The notes below the pieces were generated by a model that saw only the letters and a list, made by a program, of their open reading frames with translations, had not been told where the DNA came from and made no database searches. From contig NC_135558.1 of the NCBI RefSeq assembly GCF_964340395.1, positions 6,415,001 to 6,479,000 on the forward strand: a stretch of 64,000 bases of DNA, read 5' to 3'. This document shows positions 17,746-28,824 of the stretch, piece after piece. Origin of the DNA: Glandiceps talaboti (taxonomy: Eukaryota; Hemichordata; Enteropneusta; Spengelidae). Numbering within the stretch: the first letter of the stretch is position 1; each line of letters begins with the position of its first letter. The position numbers were made by a program, and so were the translations under genes.

Positions 17746-19230
17746 GTGCATGTCCATATGTGTATGCCATACTATGGGTAGAATGATTAAAATGCATCGC
17801 ATAATTCTGTTATCTATGAAATCTATAGGCACTGTGATCTGATAAGACTGACTGAAATTAACTAAGACAAAAAAATATTAAGCAAACTAATTAATCTTCA
17901 ATGTTGACAAGGATATTGAAATAATTCTGCCCTAAAAAGTAAACAAGGACAGTTTACATAAACATTATGTTATAGTACAGTATTTTTGTTTAGGTTTGTA
18001 AACAGTAAATCAGAGGAGTTCCCAAGATGTTTACTATGTTTGCTAAGTTACTAGTTCCCTCAGCCCAGACGATTACTATGTTTGCTAAGTCACCTGTTCC
18101 TCAGACCAAGTTGCATTCTAATAGAATAAATAATGATTAGACACCAACACCAAAAATATGGAATTCACCAGTTTTATTTTTTATTGGAACCAACCCCAGA
18201 AGAATTCTGCTGTCGGATGATTGTGACGATGGAAAAAGAAGCCAGGAAAACTAAAGAATTGACAAGTGGAGGAGAAACACGAAGTATGGAAACTACGTCA
18301 ACCACATGTCCTCCCCCCTCCCCCCACCACACTCCCACCCCTGTTTTTCACCACCCACCTCCCCCACCTCCTTGATTTAACCCCCTTTCTACCCCACCCC
18401 ACCCCACTCCCCTTCCACACCCCCACCCTAACCCCCCCCCCCCCCTGGCTGGAGTGTGAACCATGGTGCACTACAGTAACACCCCATAACAATAAGGATC
18501 CACCATGATGCACCACAGGTTTGGGGGAACCCATAGTACACCACGGATACACCTTACTGCTATTAGGATGCCACCGGAGCACACCACAGTAACACGATGT
18601 TAACATACGGTGTTACAATGGTGTACCACAATGACATAAGTACATCCAAAAGAATGCACCATAATGTACCACAGGCCGGGGGGAACCTATGGCACACTAC
18701 AGATACACCTAATGGATATAAGAATGTCATTATGGTCCACCAAAGTAACACCCTATCACCTCCAGCCACCCATATATCCCCAACCTCCCCCATCCCCCTG
18801 CCCTCCCCTACACCCACCCACCTGCCCCCCTTCCCAGCACCCCACCCACCTACCCATCCTCCCAACCACCAACCCTGCCCTCCCCTACACCCACCCACCT
18901 GCCCCCTACCCACCTACCCATCCTCCCAACCACCAACCCTGCCCTCCCCTACACCCACCCCCTTCCCACCCCCCACCCACCCACCCACCCACCTACCCAA
19001 CCAACCACCCACCCACGCATGCAGTCAACGTAATCTCCAGTACTATTGGCTCCTTCTCCACCTGTTCAATACTTTATATGTTTTCAACTGGCTTCAGTGT
19101 CAACAATCACCCTCCAGCAGAAACCCAACCCCTATTAAACCCCTCCACACATGTCACTCTCACTTGGACGACAGCCTGCAGATAGAGAAGAGATAAAAAA
19201 GCATTTGTATCAGCATTATGAATTTGTAAA
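17746..19230. other. Gene-free stretch with degenerate tandem repeats and a C-rich tract
   Basis: No exon is supported. About 18450-18765 has degenerate tandem units built on ACCATGRTGCACYACAG and AACACC. About 18290-18440 and 18765-19015 are pyrimidine-rich on the plus strand, with a block of about 65 bp (ACCCACCTACCCATCCTCCC and following) repeated in tandem. Proline-rich open frames here are composition artefacts. Confidence 0.75.
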
Positions 19231-19701
19231 GTTTTATTCAGGTTAATACTGACATTTTTAATCAGTACATTCATTTTAAATCATCGACCACAGAACAACA
19301 CATCATTTTATGTCAAGAGATAATTACAGAAAGATGTGTAAACAATCACTCCCCAAACATAATCAAGTCAACAAGTAAATCGTAATTTATTACACTGTTA
19401 TCAAGTCTGTGATGAATATTTCAACTTGGTGGTTACTGATAACAAAATATGTCAGTACGTTTTATTAAGTATAGTTTTATGACACAGATATAAAATTATA
19501 TAAAGAATTTTCTTATGATTTAAAAAAAAATACAGGCATTAATAATACAAGATTGACACCTCCCCCCCCCCCCGTTAAATAATGCAGCGTCCCTAAAAAT
19601 TGTCTACTGAACACCACTGTAATTATTGGAATCTTCATATTTTGTTGACTTCAGTATTATGTACTGGTATATAAGATGCTTTAACATGGTGAACAGTATA
19701 T

Positions 19702-20936
19702 TCAAATGTGTGTGTGGTAGTGGATATCTGATAGTGTCAGAAACTTACAACATCGTCCAAGTCGAAAGACTCGACGCAGAAACCTCCGCAGCCGTTTAAA
19801 ACGGCGCAGAGGTTTCTGCGTTGGTGTTTCTTCCTCTTGGTTTTCTTCTGTTACTTCTGTTTGGTTTTGTTCTTCTTCCACTAAAGAAAATATACACTGG
19901 TAGTTTATAATCACATTATATGAAATTTATGGCTGTGTGTCACTTTCTTATGAACTTCATATATATAAAAAACTATGAGTGACTTTGATCAGGGTTTTGG
20001 GACAAACACAAACAATGTAAAAATACTACAATGTATTAATATTACTAATAGGTTTTCAAACAATGTTTGTAAACCACTGACCTCTTTGCCACAAGAAACG
20101 TAACAGTCAAGACCTTATATATTCCTAAGAGTTTTTTTTGTTACTCCAACAGAAATACTTGTTCTATACACTGATTTGATATGAAACAGACGAAGTGTTG
20201 GTATCGGTATCTAAGTGTACACCACAATATATTAAAACTGTTTATGATTTCAAGTGATGGTATGGCTAGGTTGGAATATTGATGATGGTACAGTAATTTG
20301 TAAATCTGTAAATATAATTGTAATTGTTTATAACTTACCTTTCTGACTAAAAAAATTGTCAAAAAATGCGACCCTTGTCGCTACTGGAACGCAGCACTCA
20401 GCCGCCCAGTCACGTGGATGTGTCAATGTCTTTTGTAAGACATCGGACTGGGCGGCTATTTTTCTTATTATAGCATTCCGTTTTTTTTGATAATCGATCT
20501 GCAAGTTAAGGCAACAAATTGAAAATTAAAGGTACAATAACATATTAATAAAATAAAATAAAATGCAAAAAAGAAGCCGTACGTGCATGGCAAGTTATTT
20601 AGTATCCTTGAGGAATTCGTTGTTTTACATGTATTTCGACTTTATTCAAACAAAGCCGTTTTCTCTATTTTTCCGGTGTAGGTTTGTTTATACAGAAAAT
20701 CTTTTTAAAAAAAATTATAATTACATTGAACAAAAACAAATAATTTAGGAGTAGGTTTACAAAGTTTGTATATAAATGTTTTGGTTGATGACACAAGGCT
20801 TAGTCGTTACTTGTTTCATTTCCATACAAAAGAAAAATATATATACACACACACTTACCCAAAAACGGGCCCCTTCACCCTTTAAACTGGCCACCAAAGT
20901 TTCTAACGTATGGGTTTGTGTTCTTATCATTCTCAT
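19702..20936 (-). CDS. Unrecognised small three-exon gene, acidic then arginine-rich protein
   Basis: Three minus-strand exons fit together: 20859-20936 (ATG at 20936, in-frame stop just upstream), 20339-20498 and 19702-19880, giving 138 aa. Splice sites are near consensus (TTTTTGG/gtaagt, cttgcag/ATC, GAAAG/gtaagt, ctttag/TGG). Phases agree (0, then 1), and in the middle exon only this frame is open. Exon 1 reads TLETLVASLKGEGARFW, exon 2 has DWAAECCVPVATRVAFFDNF. Exon 3 is strongly acidic (EEEQNQTEVTEENQEEE) and then cationic and amphipathic (KPLRRFKRLRRFLRRVFRLG). AATAAA signals on this strand near 19461 and 19229 fit a 3' end. A donor-like GTAAG in exon 3 could add another exon to the left. 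I recognise no family; an acidic region masking a basic helix is only an idea. Confidence 0.55.
19774..19821. repeat. 48-bp imperfect palindrome inside exon 3 of the unrecognised gene
   Basis: ACGCAGAAACCTCCGCAGCC pairs with the reverse of GGCGCAGAGGTTTCTGCGT across a TTTAAAA centre, with few mismatches. It encodes the arginine-rich segment. Confidence 0.85.
20400..20457. repeat. Stem-loop inverted repeats inside exon 2 of the unrecognised gene
   Basis: A perfect 12-bp pair (AGCCGCCCAGTC / GACTGGGCGGCT) encloses a second pair (ATGTCTT / AAGACAT), forming a nested hairpin in the coding sequence. Confidence 0.85.
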
Positions 20937-21065
20937 TACTTATTATTTCATCAGTACAAAGAGTCTTTACTAAGACCGCATAGAATAATTATTCTGTACA
21001 TGATGCACGTGTTTGTTTGTTGTCATTAACTGGAATTCGATTGGTCGAAAGTTATAAACGTAACA

Positions 21066-21197
21066 ATGGACGAACCAATGAATTTCGATTTCGACGTCAT
21101 TATATCTGACCGCATGAGGGCGTTGTATAAATTCGAAATCTGGAAAAGGCGGGAAAAGGCGAAATATTTCGTTGAACATATTTACACAAAAATGTAA
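21066..21197 (+). CDS. Candidate 43-aa small ORF, divergent from the unrecognised gene
   Basis: Intact ATG-to-stop frame with a good start context (acaATGG). The product begins MDEPMNFDFDVIISDRM, acidic, and ends with a basic, aromatic stretch (YKFEIWKRREKAKYF). It starts 129 bp from the oppositely directed ATG at 20936. CCAAT-like boxes (attggt near 21040, accaat near 21075) and raised CpG suggest promoter DNA, so this could also be a chance frame in a promoter. A GTAAAA at 21194 could be a donor. No family is recognised. Confidence 0.3.
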   Translation: MDEPMNFDFDVIISDRMRALYKFEIWKRREKAKYFVEHIYTKM

Positions 21198-21249
21198 AAG
21201 ATGTGATGACATGCATATGTAAGAATGATAAACATATCTCACCAATGCA

Positions 21250-21922
21250 CGAAACTACGCGCCTACTGTAAACTGACATTGAAAGTCTTACTTGTGTAGG
21301 GATAGCTGCAATTATTTTAGCGTTATTTTTGTGTTTCGGTTTTTTCAGAGTTTTTTTTTAGCATTTCGGGATTTATTACTGTTACATTTGTTGCAGCTTG
21401 TTTAAGAATTACTTGTTATATTTGATAACGTATTTTCGTGATTTTTCGTGAATAATCGAGTAGGTTAGGGGACGAGGTACTCATATCCATCAGAGAGCGT
21501 GTAAATTTGAAATTGTAGGCTTGACCTGTGTTTTGCATTGGTTGTGCTTCATTAAAAACAGTTTTAAACACATGTCATTTCCGATAAATCAATAGTGTAT
21601 AATAACATTAGGGACTAGCCTGGGCAGAAATTACTAGAGGAGGGACAGATGTTTTTCAAAAGCCCAGTGCGTGAAATATATTGACTGCACTCCTGTCCTG
21701 CACAAAGTTACTCCCACCCCCAACTAATCATTGTGATGGAAAACTATGGCACAAAAATAGTGACCATTCTCTTAACACTTGATTGCAAGGGAAATGATGG
21801 CTTTCTCCAAAGTACCGGTCCCCTAATATCAGCTGCAATTGTGTCCAGTTCTTTTTTTCTGTGAAAAGTCCATCCTAAACGTTAGGTGAGATGTGATCAC
21901 AGGGAGCCTAGAACCCTGTTTC

Positions 21923-21984
<62 letters not shown>

Positions 21985-22610
21985 CTAACCAACCAACCAA
22001 CCAACCAACCAACCAACCAAACAAACAAACAAACAAACAAACAAACAAACAAAACAAACAAACAAACAAACACAACATGTTGAGTAGTTCTATTTATTAA
22101 TACAAAATGTTTTTGTTTTGTTTTTGTTAAATTGTTAATTTTTGTTTTTACACTTTTTTGACCTTTCTCTTTTCTCTAGTCCCTACTGGGCTGTGTGGAC
22201 TATTCCATATAGTGGATGACAAGGCCACGGGAAACTGCTTTCTGAAGATATACCAGGAAAACATCACCACAAAGAAAACATATTTTATATCTATATAAAA
22301 AATGTAAGAAAAGAAAGAGTTGAATTTCTGATAGATGAACTACTTCATTCTCCTTCCCAGAGCGGCCTTAGCGCTATCCGCTACGGAATCTAATTCATGA
22401 AATGGAATGTGCCCTCTGCCTGATGAGTGGAACTTCAGTTGTGACCATAGACCCTACACGTGTACAATACAATCCAGGCGATTGGGCATTTTGAATTTTA
22501 ACCCCCCCCCCCCCCCCCCATTTTTTTGGTGGGGGACTCAAATAACGAATTCAAAACCACCATCCGCACGGATTCCACGATAATGTTGCGACATCGACAT
22601 ACATACTTTG
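21250..22610. other. Gene-free stretch with CAA/CCAA/CAAA microsatellite and poly-C
   Basis: Nothing convincing is coded. (CAA)n at 21920-21983, (CCAA)n to 22018 and (CAAA)n to 22070 form a compound microsatellite; its glutamine-rich frame is an artefact. A run of about 18 C lies at 22502-22519. A good acceptor (ctcttttctctag near 22179) is followed by a 36-codon open stretch to 22299, which I cannot connect to another exon. Confidence 0.6.
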
Positions 22611-22622
22611 TGGCTTTTTTGT

Positions 22623-22720
22623 ATGGTGCCCTCTACAGTGAACAAACGAAAGTTTGATGAAACACGCTTACATCGTGTGAGGGCAGGCTACCAGGCCGAA
22701 GAAAACAACACGCGAGTAAG
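22623..22720 (+). CDS. Candidate exon, possible 5' exon of MRRF
   Basis: An open stretch from the ATG at 22623 (MVPSTVNKRKFDETRLHRV...) ends in a good donor (GTAAG/gtatgt) inside a CpG-richer patch. Spliced to the acceptor at 24116 it would run in frame into MRRF. The usual MRRF start at 24128 already gives a mitochondrial presequence, so this is more likely 5' UTR, if it is an exon at all. Confidence 0.3.
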
Positions 22721-22843
22721 GTATGTGCGTACACGTACACGTGTGAAGTGAAGTGTTTGTACAATGTGTTTCAATAGATGGAAAGATAGGATGGATATGA
22801 AAGTATTTGCTATTCGATGTTAGCGTGGAATCTACTTATTTGA

Positions 22844-23025
22844 TTAGGCTTCCGCTTGCTGACTTGCAACTTGATCGAGTGACGTACATTCCAGTAACTG
22901 ATGATAACGATTAGCATTTCTCCTAGCGTTGACAAGGTCAGGAGTTGAAAGTTGACAACGAACATTTCGTTCGGCATGTTCAATTTGCAACATTGTTGAT
23001 GATCGAAGTAAGGGACTCTGCCGAA
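22844..23025 (-). CDS. Candidate terminal exon on the minus strand, unassigned
   Basis: An acceptor-like TGGTTTCACAG is followed by 60 open codons ending in TAA, including HAERNVRCQLSTPDLVNARR and NANRYHQLLECTSLDQ. Composition looks protein-like and CpG is higher than around it, but no upstream exon or family is recognised. It overlaps the interval just after the plus-strand candidate at 22623. Confidence 0.25.
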
Positions 23026-23339
23026 CCGTGTTCTGTGAAACCAGTACAAAATGTGATACCATTCAAATAGTTAATAATTTATTGTACAATGATGTTATTA
23101 GGGCTAGAGTGTGTAGACTGTAGCTGTATAATTTAGTGCAATGTTATGTGATAATATGCATGCACAGAAGACACACTGGCGTACTTCATATTGCTGTATC
23201 CCATTCTATACCCAATACGACATGTATAAGTGTCAATGGTTCTTTTAGGAATTATGTCACTGTATGTGCTACAATGTTAGTAGACTGTATTATAGGCTGT
23301 GTTGTTCAGCCTTAGTATCAGGCTACAACTGAAAGCATG

Positions 23340-23525
23340 GTACGATGGGTTGCACAGACTACCAGATCTGTTTCAATGTATCTCTATATGTATAGCAGGC
23401 ACAGACTACCAGGTCTGTGTATCTCTATATGTATAGCAGGCACAAACTACCAGGTCTGTGTATCTCTATATGTATAGCAGGCACAGACTACCTGTTTCAA
23501 TGTATCTTTATATGTATAGCAGGGA
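23340..23525. repeat. Minisatellite, about 47-bp unit, 4 copies
   Basis: Units contain GGCACAGACTACCAGGTCTG followed by TGTATCTCTATATGTATAGC. The last copy lacks the GGTCTG part. Confidence 0.85.
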
Positions 23526-24127
23526 TTAATCTACATTTACACACCCCATAAACAGCTCTTCTCCACTATGCATGTAAAATATAGGTAAACCTTAACAGTA
23601 AAACGTTCAAATTAAAACAGCTTATAACCACTGTTGTTTTGGACATCATTAACCCTATATAAACTTATATCAAATCTACACCTGACATATATAGCCAAGC
23701 TATAAAGTTATACAGATACAGTGACCATGTCATAGATCTAGGTGACTTAATATTGAGTGTGTTTCCAGCCAGCTGAGCCCAAAGACTTGCCATATATGGT
23801 CACTGTCTTGATTTGAAAATGACAGCATGACAATAACTGAAAGAACCATGGTTATTTTCAGGTTATGTAAGCATGCCCTACACTCACTTATGTTACATAG
23901 ACAAAAACAATGACAGATCTTTAGGTCCACATATGATAATAGTCTAGAGAACAATTCATGTTTCTAGGCCTTAATATTGGCTGCACTGTTCAAGCTGGTA
24001 CTTTACATTTAGCCCTGGGGAGAGCATAAAATCTTGATGTTGTATATACAATCATCTCTTGAGGCGGTAGTCAATCTATGTTGTTATTTATTTATTTATT
24101 TATTTCCTTTCCAGTACATGGCCAATT

Positions 24128-24804
24128 ATGTCTAGTCTACGAATACTTCGACATCTGTACACTTCAAGTCGGATACTACAACAAGTGAAACTTATACAAA
24201 CGACCAAATCATGCAGAAGTCCATATTTATTAAATAATAATTGCTATGTTGTGACAGTTCTACCTATACGATGTTATGCAAAGAAAAAAGGTGAGTATTT
24301 TTATCATATGCAAATACCTTTATGAGCTAGGAGTTAGGCTTGTAAACACATGTGGATTGATTTTTGCTACTTGAATTTCTATACTGAATTTTCAAAATAT
24401 TCGATATAATATTCACTTTTATATAGTTACTGTGTTTCTAAAATAGATTATATCTTTTTGTTTTCATATTATTTGAATTAACCACTTTGATATAAAGGAA
24501 CAAAATTTTGGTGTGAAAAATGGTTCTCCAGCAAAAAAAAGGTTGCCAAGAAGAAAAGAATAAATTAATCCTATGTTATCTTTATAGCACCACTAAAAGG
24601 ATGACACTAATGCTATGACCTGGGATTGAAACATTGGCCTTTAACATGACAGTGTATTATAAAGTTGAATAAACATCGTTTACTATAGAATGAGAGATTT
24701 GTCAAGTGTGTACTATGTAAACTAATCAGCTTTTCCTTAAACCATTAGAAAGATGTATACCAAGAACAATTTGAATTGACCCAGCTGTTTTTAAAGAAAC
24801 TATG

Positions 24805-24837
<33 letters not shown>

Positions 24838-27810
24838 GTCAGTCAGGCTGACACCAGGATCATTTCATAAACTCTCCTTGTGGGAAGTAAAATGTACATT
24901 ATTCCAATTGTACAATTAATGGGAATATAAACAATACAGTTGTGAATACTACGCACTTATAATCCTTAAAGCCTGACAATTTTTTTGGGGGGGTGGGGGT
25001 GGGGGGTGTAATTACATAGAGTTACCAAAAACCAAGTCCTTCATCCTCTCTACCAGGAGGGTATTTGTTTTTATACACAAAAAAACTACAACTTGGGATA
25101 TATCACACAAGTAAATGATATTTTTTGTCCCCCAAGGACCTGTTTCGAGAATGACATTTGAGAATCAAGAGCAAATTTAGAAAGTTGATCTGCATGTATT
25201 CTTATGTTGTGGGTATTTTCCAGGAAAGAAGCACACTTCCAAAATTGATGTGAGTCGTTCAGCAGATGATGATATCTTAGATCTTCAAGATGTGAAATAT
25301 AAGATGCAGACTGTCTTAGACCATCTTAAAGAGGACTATGTAAAACAGGTTACAGTTAGAACATCACCAGGTAATTTGGTATTTATGTGTCAAAACCCAA
25401 AGGGGGAATATCCAAGCAGTATAACTTATCATGTCACATGTAAACACACAAACATATACACATGTAAACACACATGTACATGCACACAATTTAACATATA
25501 CCGAGTACATACACACTTACACACACACACACACACACATACATATAAACGTATACACATACACACACACAGTAATTATTAAAATCGTTTTTCTGAATCA
25601 GTTTCTGAGCAGAAGTTCTCTGTATTTTATAAATGATTGGTTGGTGATTTCCTAGAATAGACTCTTTCTGTTCATGAGTTATGTAAAGGTTGCTGCTTGA
25701 CATTAAATTCCTGAAAAACATTAATTTTAATCATCCCTAGATATCAATTATACAAAATCAAATTCATATTTGTATATTTTATATGCATCTTTCTGCAGCA
25801 TGTTGTCCAAAATAGATATGGTGCGAAATAGTTGATTGTTTTGTGAAAGCTCAGAATTAATTAAAGTATGCAAGTAGGCCCATTTGTATACACAGGTATA
25901 CTAAAAACTCATTTGCATATAATTATCAGAATAAAAATTGCATACTAATGAGCTCATTTGCATAGCTGACTCAAGATTACATTAGCATAAGGAGGATCTC
26001 TTTTCCATGAAATCAAAGTGAAAAATTTCCTAATTTCCTTTGTAGGAGCCCTGGACCACATTCTTGTGTCAACTAGTGATGGTAAAATACCCTTGAATCA
26101 ACTTGGACAGATCAGTATGAAATCATCTCAGAAATTTACCATAAACATGATCAGTTCCCCTCAGGTAAGAGTTTATGCAAATGATTTGGTCCAGAACTTG
26201 AACTATTATTGACTGAATTACTGATTAAAAGTCATTATGTAATGAATTAGAAACTATTAATTTTCAGTGTTTCCTTTTTCTGTTACCTGAGTTTTGAAAC
26301 AAAAAAGAATTTAGATGTATCAACAATTCTCAGTGCCTGAAATAGTATTTTGCTTCCAAGCAGTGTCTTAAAATAATGATTGTTTTGAGTTTCGGTTGAC
26401 ACCATGACTTCCGCCCCATGCACTACACTTGCATTTACTATAGGTGTTATTTTGACCCTCTAGCAACAGGTACTGAGAATAAGTCGACCATCTTGTTCTA
26501 TATTAACCCTCTAGCATGATGTAAAATGCTATTACAGGTACTGAGAAAAAGTCGACCATCTTGTTCTATTTTGACCCCCTAGAATGATGTAAAATGCTAT
26601 TACAGATACTGAGAATATGTAGACCATCTTGTTCTGTTTTGACCCTCTAGCATGATGTAAAATGCTATTACAGGTACTGAGAATATGTAGACCATCTTAT
26701 TTTATTTTGACCCTCTAGCATGAGGTAAAATGGTATTTCAGTCAATCTTCTTGTTCTATTTTGACCCCCTAGCACACTTTACAGATACTGAGAATTATTA
26801 AATTCTTTAAAATATAGGAATTAACTAACACTCTTCTCTACTGCATATGTAATCTATTTTGACTAAACTAGTACTAATATTGTCATCTCTAAGGACGTTT
26901 GTCAGACTCTTTGTCTCCTGATTTGAATTCTTGTTTCTCCCTACACTAACAGGAAGTGAATGCTGCAATGAAAGCTATACAGAACAGTGGTATGAATCTC
27001 AACCCTAGCTGTGATGGTACAATTATTAATGTACCTATACCTAAGTAAGTATTCTGTCTGGTCTAGTCTTGTGTCTCAAAACCAGGAGTCATGATGGTCT
27101 AATGGTTAGAGTGATCTGCTTGGAATCTGCAGGTTTGAGTCCTGTTGCTATTTGTTTCTGAATGTTATAAAGTCCTTGGGCAAGAATTGAGCTATGATTG
27201 TGCCCAGTTACACCCAACTTTGTAATTGGGGACCTAGTAGGATAGAGGTTGCAATGTGAATGCTTTAATCCTATGTGCTTATAGAGGCTATAATGGATTG
27301 TATGCTCTAAAGGGAGTTGAGATATTTCTATATAGGGCTGTTGTGCTGCAGTGTGCATACACAGAAACTGGAGTCTCTCTCCAATGTCTGTGGTGCATGT
27401 AATAAAAGTACAGTGCTGTGATAGTGACATGTGTATCATTATTGTAACATTATTCTTCTCTTCAATCCTCTTCACAGTGTATACAGTATGTTGATGTTAA
27501 AATATACATGAATATCAAACTTACACAAAATATGCAAATTTCGTTAACCTAGATTGTCATTTGTTGCAGAGTGACCAAAGAACACAGAGAAAGTCTTGCA
27601 AAGAATGCCAAAGGGATGTGTGACAAGACCAAAGTGAACTTGAGAAATGTGAGGTCAAAGGTCATGGCAGACATCAAGAAACATAAAGACCATTCCTCCA
27701 AAGATACATTGAGACTTCTTGAAAAACAAGTTCAGCAAATAACTGATGAATTTAATGAAAACGCTGAACATTTACTGTCTGCCAAAACGAAGGAATTGTT
27801 GGGACACTGA
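24128..27810 (+). CDS. MRRF: Mitochondrial ribosome recycling factor
   Basis: MRRF, with mitochondrial EF-G2, splits post-termination mitoribosomes. Five in-phase exons: 24116-24290 (ATG 24128), 25224-25370, 26046-26164, 26953-27044 and 27570-27810, giving 253 aa (human 262). Residues 1-55 are basic and hydroxyl-rich with few acidic residues (MSSLRILRHLYTSSRILQQV), a mitochondrial presequence ending near RCYAKKKGKK. The remainder is the RRF fold: VKYKMQTVLDHLKEDY (helix 1), the beta domain with GKIPLNQLGQISMKSSQ, and the final helices with KVNLRNVRSKVMADIKK, the conserved RxxxR-type site. Exon 1 begins at an acceptor (ctttccag), so an upstream noncoding exon exists. An ATG at 24119 opens a 5-codon uORF overlapping the true start. 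AATAAA at 28027 is the likely polyadenylation signal. Confidence 0.94.
26440..26790. repeat. Minisatellite of about 75 bp, 5 copies, in MRRF intron 3
   Basis: Unit: TTGACCCTCTAGCATGATGT, then AAAATGCTATTACAGGTACT and GAGAATAAGTCGACCATCTT. The same unit in reverse occurs at 58085-58365 in an LMX1 intron. Confidence 0.85.
27086..27475 (+). mobile_element. tRNA-derived SINE in MRRF intron 4
   Basis: The head resembles a tRNA gene: an A-box region TGGTCTAATGGTTAGAGTG (27092-27110) and a B-box GGTTTGAGTCC (27131-27141). A non-tRNA body follows, containing GTCCTTGGGCAAGA, a pattern common in deuterostome SINE cores. The head lacks a tRNA 3' half, so it is a retroposon and not a working tRNA gene. 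Its 3' limit and target duplication are not clear. Confidence 0.75.
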
Positions 27811-28630
27811 GGTTGTTGGAAATTATGGATTGTTTTTTTGTGGAAGATGCTGCGTGGGTGATAAGGGGAAAGTATGGTTTTTGACACTTTTTGTACATCT
27901 TAGCTTAAGACGAAGATGCAAGCCTGAAAATGTGATTATTTCGTACTCAGTAATGAACGACTGGTGTCTGATATGTGTTAGAATAATATATTCTAAGTTG
28001 TAACACCAATCGTGTTAGCATACTCAAATAAAATGAATAAATACATATGTAAACTGTAACATCGGGTGAAGTTGTCTTTGACCTATCATGAACTTTGACC
28101 TTTTCAAGTTGCGTTCAATGATTGACCCAGACAAATGGGTATTGTATCAAGATTTCATATAATTTGTCATTTTTGTCCCCATTCAAAGTATAGGGAAATG
28201 CTGGTGGACTATGGGATAACATTGAAGCACTAAGGTCCATTGATGTCAACAAATTATGTTTGTTGCCTATTTATCAGTAAAAAAGTTTGCAAAATAAGGG
28301 CTGTGTTATGCCCATTACCGGGCCGTACATCACCTATGAGCCAAGTTTGAATGTAACTAGCTTGAGCATGTCAGAGATACAGATGATCACATATGCACTG
28401 GTACATGGACATATGGATGGAACCATACATATATATACCTCTGGACTTTGTGGAGCTAACAAGTTTGTTAATGTTTTCAAATCAGTGGGATTCTTCTCTG
28501 AAGGCTTCACATTGCCCCTAGTTGTGCAGTGTGCATATGATACACAGTACCTGGTTGTTCCATGAACAGTCCAGATAAACATACAAGTGACAAATCAAAC
28601 TGTACAAACCACAAGTGATATGTCACATTT

Positions 28631-28734
28631 TAGTCTGCAAGGTACGCCGTGATGGGGCGCCCTCAAACATCAGGCAATCCCTAACAGAGAGAGGAGGCCG
28701 GTGAGGGCAAAACGTCACGACGTATCTTAGTCTA
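28631..28734. mobile_element. Palindromic MITE copy 1, 9-bp target duplication
   Basis: 104 bp with ends TAGTCTGCAAGGTACGCCGT and, reversed, TAGACTAAGATACGTCGTGA. GTCACATTT flanks it on both sides (28622-28630 and 28735-28743). No coding capacity. A 9-bp duplication points to a Mutator-like (MULE) helper. Confidence 0.85.
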
Positions 28735-28824
28735 GTCACATTTGTGCCAAGTTTGAATGAAATTGGCTTGTGTATTTTAGCAAAATGGCTGTCCAAACAT
28801 GAACAGTCAAACAGAGCCCTATCA

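Noticed and set aside
17337-17842. Several long open frames on both strands
   Set aside because: They are the ATGT microsatellite read in six frames.
18133-19196. Proline-rich open frames up to 199 codons
   Set aside because: Low-complexity C-rich sequence, mutually overlapping frames, no splice or family support.
21886-22083. Polyglutamine frame
   Set aside because: (CAA)n/(CCAA)n/(CAAA)n microsatellite with no flanking exon signals.
24976-25008. G-rich run as a strong G-quadruplex
   Set aside because: Three runs plus a splittable first run; weak, and likely simple mononucleotide slippage.
27086-27160. A functional tRNA gene
   Set aside because: Only the 5' half and B box are tRNA-like; the acceptor stem does not close and a SINE body follows.
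27089-27475. 128-codon minus-strand frame
   Set aside because: Antisense reading of the SINE in MRRF intron 4.
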